64,000 nucleotides of DNA, taken from contig NZ_BCRJ01000011.1 in NCBI RefSeq assembly GCF_001552535.1, positions 24,478-88,477 of the forward strand, in the 5' to 3' direction. The DNA is from Nocardioides jensenii JCM 1364 = NBRC 14755. GTDB taxonomy: Bacteria; Actinomycetota; Actinomycetes; Propionibacteriales; Nocardioidaceae. Position numbers and translations under genes: made by a program. Shown here piece after piece: positions 51,511 through 60,707 of the stretch. The notes beneath the pieces were generated by a model, which saw nothing but the letters and a program-made list of their open reading frames with translations, searched no databases and was not told the DNA's origin. Numbering within the stretch: the stretch's first letter is position 1; each line of letters opens with the position of its first letter.

Positions 51511-52250
51511 AGGCGGACCTCGGTCCCGGTGAACCAGCCTGCCTGTTCCAGCACGCGGCGGGCGTCCTCCTGGTGAGGTGTCCGTAGATGTCGGCGGTCG
51601 TGGTCACCGAGGCGGGCCCAGCAGCTTGGAGACCACCTCGAGCGGGACCGCGTCACGCAGCATCCTCGTGGCCGCGGTGTGCCGGAACCAGTGCGGGTCG
51701 AAGTCAATCCCGGTCCGCTTGCGTAACCGCAGGACCAGGTCGTAGACAGCCCGGTAGGATAACGCATGTCCGATCGGGTCGCCCCAGAGGTTGACGAACA
51801 CGTGGTCGCTGTCGAGGTCCCCGTACTCGGCATGGAGGTAATCGGCGTAGAGCCGCAGCAGGTCAGTGCCGACCGGGATCGTGCGTGAGCGGCCGGTCTT
51901 GACCCGGGCGCCGTTGTCGTTGACCCGGGCGGTGATGGACACCTCGCGCTCTGCCGCAGCGAGGTCCTCATGGCGCAGGCCCAGGGCCTCCCCGATGCGC
52001 ATCCCGGTGTCATAGAGCACCGCGAACAACAGCCGGTCCCGCAGTCGGGTGCACGCATCCAGGATCGTCTGCACCTCGGCTGCGGTGAGCACCCGAGGGG
52101 TCCGCTGCGGCGTCTTCAGCGCGATCGCCCGCCGCTTCCGCGGGCCGCTCTTGCTCAGTCCTCCAGCCGAACCTCGCGCCAATCCATTCCGTGGTGGGCC
52201 AAGAACACGAAGTAGTCCTTCAAGTCGTGGGCGTAGGCCTTCACCGTGTT
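51507..52250 (-). pseudogene. Remnant of a Tn554-like tnpA recombinase gene
   Basis: The C-terminal catalytic domain of a tyrosine recombinase is well kept (DTGMRIGEALGLRHED, HWFRHTAATRML), highly like the intact copy at 59586-60707, but the frame breaks at the LLG..ASVTTTADIYGHL segment. The N-terminal end (NTVKAYAHDLKDYFVFL, 52160-52250) ends in a stop and is joined to the catalytic part by a deletion. The 5' end is replaced by IS256 sequence at about 52252. Confidence 0.75.
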
Positions 52251-52251
52251 C

Positions 52252-52455
52252 GGTGGCCGCTGTTGTGGCTGGCGATCTGCAACATCGAGGACAAGCGAGC
52301 CCGCCACCGCGAGCGAGACCGAGGGAAGAAGGGCAAGGACCGCAAGGCCCAGTCGCGATCGCCTACCCCGACCGCATCAACCCCCGCCTATAGAACCCAT
52401 CCGGACAAGTAAAGGGATCGGCCCCCTTACACAGAAAACTTGACACGCTCCCTGG
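52252..52455 (+). mobile_element. 3' end of an IS256-family element
   Basis: WLAICNIEDKRARHRERDRG and, in a shifted frame, VAIAYPDRINPRL match the last residues of IS256-family transposases. They are followed at 52426-52451 by CTTACACAGAAAACTTGACACGCTCC, which has the look of an IS256 terminal inverted repeat. The rest of the element is absent. Confidence 0.65.
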
Positions 52456-52559
52456 ACGATGTTCTAGGTCACCGACGCGCCCCGCGAGCAGCTGCGCCCG
52501 GCCGCCCAGCCGACGCCGCGAGTGAGGATCTGTGATCCACCCGGTGCTTGCGGCAGGGC

Positions 52560-52880
52560 TCACTCGTTCGCCGCTTCGCCGTAAACCGGGCACAGGGTGA
52601 CCGCGTCACCGGTGGCGGCCAGCACGCCTTCGGTGGCGCGCAGCACCTCGACCACGAGCTCGGGCTGGGTCAGCGCGAACATCGATGCCCGCCCCTGCGG
52701 CCGGGAAGCCACCAGTGCACAGTCGCGCAGGCAGGCAGGCGCATGTAGACCGTGGGCTGGGCCGCCCCAAGTGCGCGTCCATGGCGCTGGCTCTACGCGA
52801 CAGCAATACTGGGGACAGCGCCGCGATCGAGAGCGGCGAGTAGGCACCGAGGATCACCTCATAGCGCAACACCCCGCGGG
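52560..52880 (-). pseudogene. Broken ArsR-family regulator
   Basis: The minus strand holds YEVILGAYSPLSIAALSPVLLSRRASAMDAHLG in one frame and then LRDCALVASRPQGRASMFALTQPELV and LRATEGVLAATGDAVTLCP in another, to a stop at 52560. The second piece is the end of an ArsR-type winged-helix regulator. The frame change and missing middle show decay. It lies divergent from the binding-protein-like gene, so it may once have controlled that promoter. Confidence 0.55.
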
Positions 52881-52948
52881 ACTCTGTCGGTCCAGTTTCG
52901 GCCGTCGTCGACAGAGATTGATCCCGCAGCAAGTCGAACCTCCCTGCC

Positions 52949-53014
52949 TTGACGGGGTGACACGCCCCTGCTATTGTTCGTTCGAAATAACGACCTGCGT
53001 TCATTATGACGAAC
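52949..53014 (+). promoter_or_regulatory. Housekeeping-type promoter with operator-like repeats
   Basis: TTGACG (52949-52954), a 17-base spacer and TATTGT (52972-52977) make a good sigma-70-type promoter. Two inverted repeats lie at and after the expected start: TCGTT-N6-AACGA (52978-52993) and GTTC-N8-GAAC (52999-53014). They could bind a repressor that blocks the gene pair downstream. Confidence 0.65.
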
Positions 53015-53023
53015 TGAGGCTTT

Positions 53024-53866
53024 ATGGTTCTCCTGGGGTACCGCGATCGCAACGTTCACGAGCTCGTCGTGCACGAGACAGCTCTCCGAGCTGGCAGTTA
53101 TGCGCGCCTCGGTGTCGACGTTCAGACCGTGGCCGGTCACGAGCACCCCGAGGCGCCGCTTTCGGCGGGTCTGGGTGGTTCGCTGATTGAGACGCTCAAG
53201 GGACACCGGACCTGGTGCGCGGGTCTTGTTCACACCCTCCACCCGTTCTTTTGGGTATGGGATCGGGGAGAAGGCGCCGCCTTGACCGACCTGCGGAGCC
53301 TCGCGGGCCATCCAGACGGGTCCATTGTCTCGGCGTTCACCGACAAGCTGTTGGAAGACCGCGGGCTTCGAGTAGAAGCGCTGGATGTGGAGCGCTTTCC
53401 GGTGGGCATTCCGGGCGATCACGAACGACTGAAGGCCTTGATGTCCGGAAGCGTCGACGCCGCCGTGCTCGGAACCTCCTTCGCGCCGACAGCGTTGGCG
53501 CGACTGGGACTCACGCAGCTGCTGTTCTTCGGGGATGCGATGATGTTCCCGACGGCCGGTCTGGGGATCGACGCGGCCATGATCGATCCCGACGGCTGGG
53601 AGGTTCGCGCTGTCATCGACGCCCAGCGTGAGGGCCTCGAACTTATCAAGGCGCAGGCGACCGTCGCGGTCAATGCCGTCGCGGCACTCCTGCCGGAGGC
53701 CTCGCGCGAGGACGCGGAAAGACTGCTTCGCGACTACGTTGCGCCGAACTACGGCCCGACACCCGAGGATGTTGAGACCGTCGGGAGCGGCTCCGTCGCG
53801 TGGCTGTCGGACGTCCTAGCCGTAGAGCCAGGGTCGGTCCGGAACTTCTACGAGAAGGTCCGATGA
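53024..53866 (+). CDS. Substrate-binding-protein-like protein without signal peptide
   Basis: A 280-residue protein resembling the NMT1/SsuA-type periplasmic-binding fold: DLRSLAGHPDGSIVSAFTDKLLEDRGL, ERLKALMSGSVDAAVLGTSF and a C-terminal helical part with ASREDAERLLRDYV. No signal peptide or lipobox is present and no transporter genes are nearby, so it may be a cytoplasmic enzyme or sensor built on this fold rather than a transporter component. ATG 53024 follows TGAGG. It overlaps the OsmC gene by four bases. Confidence 0.62.
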   Translation: MVLLGYRDRNVHELVVHETALRAGSYARLGVDVQTVAGHEHPEAPLSAGLGGSLIETLKGHRTWCAGLVHTLHPFFWVWDRGEGAALTDLRSLAGHPDGSIVSAFTDKLLEDRGLRVEALDVERFPVGIPGDHERLKALMSGSVDAAVLGTSFAPTALARLGLTQLLFFGDAMMFPTAGLGIDAAMIDPDGWEVRAVIDAQREGLELIKAQATVAVNAVAALLPEASREDAERLLRDYVAPNYGPTPEDVETVGSGSVAWLSDVLAVEPGSVRNFYEKVR

Positions 53867-54300
53867 GTACGCGACGGCGCGAGGACCTGGTGGTCGAGGT
53901 GACGCACGCGAGCAAGGGGCTCGGAGTCTCGGTGCGAGGCCATGAACTGACCATCGATGAGACGGAGAAATACGGGGGGCACGATGCGGGGGCCAATCCC
54001 GTCGAACACATGTTGGCCGGCGTTGCCAGTGCATCTGTAGTGGTGCTCGGGATCTTAGGTGAACGTGATATCGCTGAGGTCGTCTGCCTTAAAGTGTCAG
54101 CCACGCTCAATGTGGACCGCGTGATGGGCGTCGATGACGGTGCTGCGTTCGACACGGTTCGACTGGACTGGACGGTGCAGGACGAGGAGCAGGCGGACCG
54201 ACTGCGCAAGGTGCTGCCCGTCCTCGCCGCTCGCCGACCCGGACAGGCGCTGGTCGAGTCGGCGGCACTTGTTGTGGAGGAGATCGCCGTTCGGCCCTAG
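53863..54300 (+). CDS. OsmC-like protein
   Basis: A 145-residue protein of the OsmC/YhfA fold: HELTIDETEKYGGHDAGANPVEHMLAGVASA is the typical helix region. OsmC proteins are usually thiol peroxidases with two cysteines. Here the position after ML(A/L) reads AGVASAS with no cysteine, so peroxidase activity is doubtful. ATGA overlap with the binding-protein-like gene suggests a joint role. Confidence 0.72.
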   Translation: MSTRRREDLVVEVTHASKGLGVSVRGHELTIDETEKYGGHDAGANPVEHMLAGVASASVVVLGILGERDIAEVVCLKVSATLNVDRVMGVDDGAAFDTVRLDWTVQDEEQADRLRKVLPVLAARRPGQALVESAALVVEEIAVRP

Positions 54301-55144
54301 CTCTGAACGGGCGGCAAGGGCGCAAGGACAAGTGGAACAGCTGAGGACGAACTCCGGAGGACGAAGGTGGCGAGAACGAGACGGCGAAGTCCCGAAAGCC
54401 CTCAGGCGCTGACGATAGGCAGTTCGCCAGTACCATGCGTCCGAGGGGCCGACGTAGGTGACGGCGTCCGTGACCGATGTTGGGCAGTCATCCCGCAGAA
54501 GCCACCCTGGGCACGGCGAGGGACTGCTGGGGGTCAAGCCGACGCGACGTCGCGCCATCGCGATTGCGATGCTGGCATGACACCGTCGCGGCGGTCAGCG
54601 CGACCGAGTGGGTCCAGCATGTCGCTTTGTTCTTCGAGCTCCTGCGGACCAGCGAGGGTGCACGGGCGAGACGTGATGGCCGTGCCCTCTATCGGCCTCA
54701 ACGGCCCCGTCCAGCTCCGGGGCGTACTGCGATCCCTCGCGCGGTTCCCCGGGTACGGGTTGCGCATCGTACCGGCGGTTCTCACTCTCCGCGCCCTCCC
54801 TCCGCGGTGGCCGGCTGCCTACCTTGCCGATGCCGAGCACCACGGGCAGGGATACACGCAGGACACGTCTGGTGCCGTGCAACGATCTTTCACCGTGACC
54901 GCCAACGGGGCGGCGAGCGCGCCTACCCCCGTACGTCGACCCCCGCACACGCGGGTGGAGGCTGCTAAATCGCTCCACCCACACCCGGACGCGAACTTGG
55001 TGCGGACCGACGTCCGCGACCTGGACCCGCCGACTCCGACGGCGCTCGCCAGTGGTGTTCATACGCGCGCGCACGTTGACAAACTCCACTCCGCCCAATT
55101 CTCGAGGTGATGGCATGAGTTGCCCTGTGTCAACGTCTGCCAGT
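54301..55144. other. No confident gene
   Basis: About 840 bases of weak coding character. A plus-strand piece near 54675-54770 (VPSIGLNGPVQLRGVLRSLARFPGYG) may be the remains of a gene that continued the binding-protein/OsmC operon. The last part should include the downstream end of the IS110 element. Confidence 0.4.
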
Positions 55145-56386
55145 TCAGGCGGCCTTCGGAGTGTGTTCGTTGAGGACGCGTTGGAGGGCGTTGTGTCGGT
55201 CGGGGTCGTAGGCGACGCCGTCTTGCCAGCAGCGCCAGATGATGTTTGCCCAGGCGCGTCCGAGGATGCGGACGGCGTGGGGGTGGTCGTGTCCTCGGGC
55301 TCGCGCGCGGTCGTAGAGGTCGGCGGCCCAGAGGTTGGCCCGGCGGCAGTCGCCGGCGAAGCCGCAGAGGGCGTCGCGGAGTTCCTTGTCGGCCGACCAG
55401 CGGAAGGTGACGGCCTTGACCTTGCCGGACTGGCGGGTCGAGGGTGCGACGCCGGCCAGGCAGGCCAGGGAGTCGGCGGTGGGGAACCGGCCGCGGGCGT
55501 CGCCGATCTCGGCCAGGAGCCGGGCGGCGCGCAGGGTGACGGCGCGGGGCAGCGACTTGATGATGTGGGCGTCGGGATGGACTTCGAGCTGTTCGGCGAT
55601 CACATCGGCCAGGGCAGCGATCTGGGTGTTCAACCCGTGCAGGACCGCGACGAACGCCAGGGTCACCGCGGCGTTGGATTCGGCTTCGCTGTGGTTGGTG
55701 CCACGCGGTGCGGCCAGCAGACGGGCGTGCAGCACCTCGGCGGGGACCCGGCCGGAGTAGCCGACCTTGGATATCCAGGCAGCGAGTCGGTCGGGGGTAA
55801 GCCAGTCGGCCTTGGTCTGGGTGGTGAACCGTTCCAGGAACCCCAGGCTGATCGGGGAGTCGATGGCGGCGAACAGCCCGACGATGCCGGGGAACACGAT
55901 CTGCAGATGAGCGCGGAGCTGGTTGGCCGCGGCGACGCGGTGCTCGACCAGGTTGCGGCGGGCGCGCACGCTGCTGCGCAGCGCGATGGTCGCCGGAGTG
56001 GAGCGGGTCAGCGGGGTGAGGCGGCGCCGGTCGGTGCGGACCACGTCGGCGAGGACATAGGCGTCGTGCCGGTCGTCCTTGTTGCCGGCCGATCCGTAGC
56101 GCGAGCGCAGGTTCTTGACCTGGTTCGGTGCGATGACGAGCACGACCAGCTCGGCGGCGAGCAGGGCCTCGATGACGGGGCCGTCGCCGCGTTCGATGCC
56201 GACCTCGACCACACCGGCCATCAGCAGACGGCGGATGAGCCGCTTGAGGCCAGCAGCGGTGTGCTCGACCATGAACCGGTCCAGGACCTCGCCGTCGGCA
56301 TCGACGATGCAAACCGCGTGGTCGTCCTTGGCCCAATCAACACCCGCGCAGACTCGCGCTGGCACGGTGGCAGGGGTGACACTCAT
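55145..56386 (-). CDS. IS110-family transposase (copy 1)
   Basis: A 413-residue DEDD transposase starting at ATG 56386 after GAGGAAC. The N-terminal RuvC-like domain has VCAGVDWAKDDHAVC and NKDDRHDAYVLADVVRTD; the C-terminal transposase_20 domain has IKSLPRAVTLRAARLLAEIGD and LACLAGVAPSTRQSG, with the expected serine region. It appears intact. It differs clearly from the second IS110 copy in the window. Confidence 0.88.
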   Translation of the reverse strand: MSVTPATVPARVCAGVDWAKDDHAVCIVDADGEVLDRFMVEHTAAGLKRLIRRLLMAGVVEVGIERGDGPVIEALLAAELVVLVIAPNQVKNLRSRYGSAGNKDDRHDAYVLADVVRTDRRRLTPLTRSTPATIALRSSVRARRNLVEHRVAAANQLRAHLQIVFPGIVGLFAAIDSPISLGFLERFTTQTKADWLTPDRLAAWISKVGYSGRVPAEVLHARLLAAPRGTNHSEAESNAAVTLAFVAVLHGLNTQIAALADVIAEQLEVHPDAHIIKSLPRAVTLRAARLLAEIGDARGRFPTADSLACLAGVAPSTRQSGKVKAVTFRWSADKELRDALCGFAGDCRRANLWAADLYDRARARGHDHPHAVRILGRAWANIIWRCWQDGVAYDPDRHNALQRVLNEHTPKAA

Positions 56387-56631
56387 TGTCAGTTCCTCGC
56401 TGTTGGAGCAGTGAGAGAACACGCGGTGGTCCCGGGACGCCACAGCCGGTCGCTCACTGATCGGCGCTCTCCGGCGCACAGCCCTGTAGCCGGTCTGGGT
56501 GTCCTGGGCCACCGGACCCCGCAGAACGCATGCTGGACCTCGAAGGTCGAGCGAACGTGGCGGTGGCCCGGCGGGGACCAGGGGTGCATCAGCAGATCAT
56601 CTGAACCCGCCGACCAGAGGATGGTGCACCA
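56387..56631 (-). ncRNA. IS110 left-end noncoding region, possible bridge RNA source
   Basis: The 245 bases upstream of the transposase contain no gene. In IS110-group elements the noncoding end upstream of the transposase encodes a structured bridge RNA that directs target choice. This is a family-based expectation; I did not resolve its loops or the element boundary. Confidence 0.35.
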
Positions 56632-57324
56632 GTGAGGCGAGCGGCTCCAGATGGCTCGGAGCATTCAGCATGTTCGCTCCCGCGGGCGCTCGTCCGCACG
56701 TCGGTCGACGTACCGGTCGGCCTCCCGGGTGGCGAGCGAGAGATGGCACGCGCCTTCACGTTCTCCAGCCTCGTGGACCAGGGCGAGCATCTGGCCCTGG
56801 GGCTCGGCTCCTACCTCCGCCCCCTTACCGGGACTCCGGTCGTCCGGGTGCACTCGGAGTGCTTGACCGGGGACGTCTTCAGGTCACGCCGTTGCGACTG
56901 CGGCTCTCAGTTGGAGGAGTCAATGGCGGCCGTCGCGTCCACTGGTGGGTACCTGCTCTATCTGCGTCAAGAGGGAAGGGGCATCGGTCTCTACGCCAAG
57001 CTTGACGCCTACGGCCTGCAGGACCAGGGTCTCGACACCTTCGAGGCCAACATGGCGTTGGGGTACGATGAAGACCCTCGCGATTATCGCGTGGCGGCCC
57101 AAATGCTCATCGCGCTCGGCGTGAACCGGGTGGATCTGCTCACCGGCAATCCCCGTAAGGCCAGTGAACTTGCGTCGTGGGGGATCGGCATCAGTGGAGT
57201 CTTCCCTACCCGCCGCCACGAGACGTCCGAGAACACACACTACCTCGCCGCCAAAATGTCACGCGGGCACCGGTTCCATCCTCAGGCGCCGGTGAGCCCG
57301 GTCGACCAGCATTTGTATTCATGA
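56632..57324 (+). CDS. ribA: GTP cyclohydrolase II
   Basis: A 230-residue enzyme that opens GTP to 2,5-diamino-6-ribosylamino-pyrimidinone phosphate, the first step of riboflavin synthesis. The zinc ligands are in VHSECLTGDVFRSRRCDCG (Cys-x10-Cys-x-Cys, about residues 77-90) and the catalytic RQEGRGIGL is near 115. The DHBP synthase part found in many RibBA proteins is absent. It stands alone between two IS110 elements with no other riboflavin genes, so it may be a second copy serving a specialised pathway. The first 35 residues are weakly conserved-looking, and a later start is possible. Confidence 0.88.
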   Translation: MRRAAPDGSEHSACSLPRALVRTSVDVPVGLPGGEREMARAFTFSSLVDQGEHLALGLGSYLRPLTGTPVVRVHSECLTGDVFRSRRCDCGSQLEESMAAVASTGGYLLYLRQEGRGIGLYAKLDAYGLQDQGLDTFEANMALGYDEDPRDYRVAAQMLIALGVNRVDLLTGNPRKASELASWGIGISGVFPTRRHETSENTHYLAAKMSRGHRFHPQAPVSPVDQHLYS

Positions 57325-57856
57325 CCGCCACGCTGCGACACGTGCACGTATGGCGTTCTCTGGCCTCACCGGAGATCCGAGGGGGTGACGACCTCGGGAG
57401 CTGATTTCCCAATACATTGTTGAGGGAAGCAGTGCGATAGGGCCCGTCCTCGACGGTGATGGTCACTAGTGGCGTGTCTGACGAGTAGATAACTATTTGG
57501 ATCGTAGATTGGGGTGATGCCCCAGCAGACCCGTTGCCGATGTCGAAGGTCCAGCGGAGAGGCGTTGGAGGTGCTGGTCCGTACGCGGTCGGCGCCGCAT
57601 CGTCAGTGAACCGTCGCGCGGTTTGATGCCGTATCTTCCTGAGCCCTGATCCGTAAGTTGTTCAGTGGCCCGGGAGGGTCGGGTGTGGCTGAGCCTTGAT
57701 CGCCCTTGAGGTGGCTCCGGTGGAATGGCCGCCCGGCTCCTCCGGGGCGCCTTGGCTGCTGATTGAGATGCGCGTTCTGGTCGCTGTTTACGGATCCGCC
57801 AGCGAGGAGCTCTTCGGGCCGACGATGGAGTCGAGTCACCGAAGGGAGACCAACGG
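57325..57856 (+). other. IS debris and IS110 left-end noncoding region
   Basis: At 57516-57609 ATG opens a short frame with EALEVLVRTRSAPHR, like the N-terminus of an IS630-type transposase, then stops; this is a low-confidence remnant. The part from about 57610 to 57856 is noncoding and precedes an IS110 transposase with a ribosome site (AAGGGAGA), so it is the second place where a bridge RNA could be encoded. Confidence 0.4.
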
Positions 57857-59056
57857 ATGGAAGAGCCAGCTTCTCAGGGCTGGGCTGGTGTCGACGTCGG
57901 CAAGGGACACCACTGGGTGTGTCTGATCGACGAGGCCGGCGAAACGTTGTGGTCAAGCAAGGTCTACAACGACGAGACCGCGATCCTCGAGGCGATCAGT
58001 GCGATCAACACCCGTGCCGATCAGGTGATCTGGGCCGTGGACGTCACCGGGACCATGTCGGGGCTACTGCTGGCGCTGCTTGCCGCTCACGACCAGAGCG
58101 TGAAGTACGTGCCCGGCCGGATCGTGAACAGGATGTCTGAGACCTACCGCGGTGAGGCGAAGACCGATGCCCGCGACGCCTACGTGATCGCTGAGTCTGT
58201 CCGCCAACGTGGCGACCTGACCGCAGTGGAGGTGTCGGCGACATTGGTGGCCGAGCTGCGACTCCTGGTCACTCACCGCACCGATCTGGTCGCTGACCGA
58301 GTCCGCATGGTCAACCGGCTCCGTGACGTCCTCAGCGGCTACTTCCCCGCACTGGAACGGGCTTTCGACTACGCCCACAGCCGCGGAGCGCTGGTCCTGC
58401 TGAGCGGCTACCAGACACCCGCGGCGATCCGCCGCATCGGCCAATCGCGGCTGCAGGCATGGCTGGTCAAGCGGAAGGTCCGCAGCGCTGCGCAGATCGC
58501 TGCCGGCGCCGTCGGTGCAGCAACTGCCCAGCACACGGTGGTCCCCGGTCAGGACGTAGCCGCGACGATCGTGGCCGATCTGGCCACCCAGTTGCTGGCG
58601 CTCGATGAGCGGCTCAAGGACCTCGATGCCCGGGTCACCGACACGTTTCGAGCCCATCCTCAGGCCGAGATCATTGAGTCGTTGCCCGGCATGGGACCGA
58701 TCCTCGGCGCCGAGCTCATCGCTGCAGCCGGCGATCTCAACGGTTATGCCAACGCTGGCTGTCTCGCTTCAGCCGCTGGGCTAGTTCCGGTTCCGCGGGA
58801 CTCGGGTCGACGGACTGGGAACATGCACCGCCCGATGCGCTACTCCCGCAAGCTGCGGCGCGTGTTCTACCTGTCTGCCAACGCAGCGATGATGCGAGAA
58901 GGACCCAACCGGGACTACTACCTGAAGAAGCGCAGCGAGGGCGACAAGCACGTCCAGGCACTCATCTGCCTGGCCCGTCGCCGGGTCGACGTGCTCTGGG
59001 CGCTACTGCGTGACAACCGCGTCTTCACGTCGAATCCACCGCTACGAACCGCTTGA
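57857..59056 (+). CDS. IS110-family transposase (copy 2)
   Basis: A 399-residue DEDD transposase: GVDVGKGHHWVCLIDEAGE at the N-terminus, EAKTDARDAYVIAESVRQ in the RuvC-like domain, and the C-terminal ESLPGMGPILGAELIAAAGDL with GLVPVPRDSGRRTGNMHRP and the coiled end. It looks complete. It belongs to a different subgroup from the copy at 55145-56386. Confidence 0.9.
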   Translation: MEEPASQGWAGVDVGKGHHWVCLIDEAGETLWSSKVYNDETAILEAISAINTRADQVIWAVDVTGTMSGLLLALLAAHDQSVKYVPGRIVNRMSETYRGEAKTDARDAYVIAESVRQRGDLTAVEVSATLVAELRLLVTHRTDLVADRVRMVNRLRDVLSGYFPALERAFDYAHSRGALVLLSGYQTPAAIRRIGQSRLQAWLVKRKVRSAAQIAAGAVGAATAQHTVVPGQDVAATIVADLATQLLALDERLKDLDARVTDTFRAHPQAEIIESLPGMGPILGAELIAAAGDLNGYANAGCLASAAGLVPVPRDSGRRTGNMHRPMRYSRKLRRVFYLSANAAMMREGPNRDYYLKKRSEGDKHVQALICLARRRVDVLWALLRDNRVFTSNPPLRTA

Positions 59057-59206
59057 CAACTTCATTGAGATTCCACCGACGTTGATTCGTGATGGGTGAT
59101 TTTGCTGATTCGCGGTGGGACTCGGGTAGTGGGCATGGCTGACCCGCCGGTCTGCTCCGGCTCTTCCACTTGAGGCCCTCGGGTTGTGCCGTCGCCGGCT
59201 GGTTGG

Positions 59207-59467
59207 TCAGGTCGTGATCGGGCTTGGCGGGCCGGTCGCGGTCGACCACAGCGACTCCCATCCGGGTGCCAGGGCCAGTGGGTTGGCAGGTGCAGCACGA
59301 GCCGGCGACCGGTGGTGGCGATCCGGGCGGGGATGTTGACGATCTGGGTCCGCAGGGTCGCCCAGCGGGCGGTGTGCATCGCGGCCGCGGCTGCGGTGGC
59401 GCGGGCGAGGTTGAACGCGATCACCGCGCAGGCGACCCAGGCTGCGTTGGCGGAGTACTTCCCGCTG
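59207..59467 (-). pseudogene. C-terminal part of an IS1380-family transposase (left flank of insertion)
   Basis: The minus strand reads GKYSANAAWVACAVIAFNLA, AARWATLRT-like and TGRRLVLHLPTHWPWHP, then shifts frame to WESLWSTATGPPS and a stop, the usual C-terminus of IS1380 transposases. Its upstream part lies 4 kb away at 63483-63660, because the recombinase cassette has been inserted between them. Confidence 0.75.
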
Positions 59468-59585
59468 GTTATCTGGGGCCGTTTCGAGGGCGTCCACGAC
59501 GTGCATGACGAGGGCTCTGTGCTCGGGGACCGCGTGCTGGATGCGGTTACCTTCCGTTGTCCATGACGCAGACGGAACGTCCTTT

Positions 59586-60707
59586 ATGCGAGTCCAGCGC
59601 GTGCTCATGCCCGGTTCTCGGTTCGAGTCGTGGACGGTCCTGGGTGATGACCATGTCCCGGTCGATCCGGTCGAGCGGTTCCTCGGCTACTTGTCCTCGA
59701 TCGAGCGGTCACCGAACACCGTCAAGGCCTATGCGCATGATCTGAAGGACTGGTTCACGTTTTTGGCCGGGCGGGACCTGGACTGGCAGACGGCGACGTT
59801 GGAGGACGTCGCGGGGTATGTGGCGTGGCTCCGGCTGCCTCCCGAGGGGCGCGACGGGCGGGTGCAGGTGTTGCCGTCGGTGGCGCATCACTGCTCAGCG
59901 GCGAGCGTGAACCGGAAGCTGGCGGCGTTGACGTCGTTTTGCGAGTTCCACGCCCGCCACGGAGTGGCACTGGCTGGCTTGCTGGTCACGATGGCGCCGC
60001 CGGGTCGGGGGCGGTCGTCGTCGGTGACGTCGTTCAAACCGTTCTTGCAGCACATCGTGAAGCACGGGGATCAACGGCGCCGCACGATCAAGCTGGCGTC
60101 CCCGCAGCCACGACCCCGGGTGCTGACCACGACCGAGGCGCAGACGATCCTGGACGCCTGTGACCACCTGCGCGACCGGCTGTTGTTCGCGCTACTGCTG
60201 GACACCGGGATGCGGATCGGTGAGGCGCTCGGGCTGCGGCACGAAGACCTCGACATCGCCGGCTGCCAGGTCGGGGTGGTGCCCCGAGTCAACGACAATC
60301 GGGCCCGGGTCAAGGGCAGCCGCCCCCGGTTCATCCCGACCAGCGGTGCGTTGATCCGGCTCTATGCCGACTACCTCAACATCGAGTACGGGACGCTGGA
60401 TTCGGACTACGTCTTCGTCAACCTGTGGGGACGCCCGCACGGGCATCCGTTGACCTATCCGGCGGTCTATGACCTGGTGGGGCGGCTGCGCCGCCGCACC
60501 GGCGTCGACTTCTCGCCGCACTGGTTCCGGCACACGTATGCGACCTGGCTCCTGCGCCGAGGGGCGGGGATGGAGAGCGTGAAGGAACTGCTCGGCCATG
60601 CCTCGATCACCACCACCGTCGACACCTACGGACACCTCACGATCGAGGACGCCCGCGCCACGTTGGCGGCCGCCGGCTGGTTCACCGGAGCCGAGGTCCG
60701 GTTATGA
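59586..60707 (+). CDS. Tyrosine recombinase, Tn554 TnpA-like
   Basis: A 373-residue site-specific recombinase. The N-terminal SAM-like domain contains SPNTVKAYAHDLKDWFTFL. The catalytic domain has the first arginine in DTGMRIGEALGLRHED, HxxR in HWFRHTYATWLL, and LLGHASITTTVDTYGHL with the nucleophilic tyrosine. ATG 59586 is preferred; an upstream in-frame ATG at 59505 is possible. It overlaps the next gene by four bases. A decayed relative is at 51507-52250. Confidence 0.88.
   Translation: MRVQRVLMPGSRFESWTVLGDDHVPVDPVERFLGYLSSIERSPNTVKAYAHDLKDWFTFLAGRDLDWQTATLEDVAGYVAWLRLPPEGRDGRVQVLPSVAHHCSAASVNRKLAALTSFCEFHARHGVALAGLLVTMAPPGRGRSSSVTSFKPFLQHIVKHGDQRRRTIKLASPQPRPRVLTTTEAQTILDACDHLRDRLLFALLLDTGMRIGEALGLRHEDLDIAGCQVGVVPRVNDNRARVKGSRPRFIPTSGALIRLYADYLNIEYGTLDSDYVFVNLWGRPHGHPLTYPAVYDLVGRLRRRTGVDFSPHWFRHTYATWLLRRGAGMESVKELLGHASITTTVDTYGHLTIEDARATLAAAGWFTGAEVRL

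Noticed and set aside
53024..53866. A transporter substrate-binding protein
   Set aside because: No signal peptide or lipobox and no permease or ATPase genes adjacent, so a transport role is not called; only the fold likeness is reported.
55052..56635. A plus-strand frame of 527 codons opposite IS110 copy 1
   Set aside because: Antisense shadow of the transposase with low-complexity composition; the minus-strand frame has all IS110 motifs.
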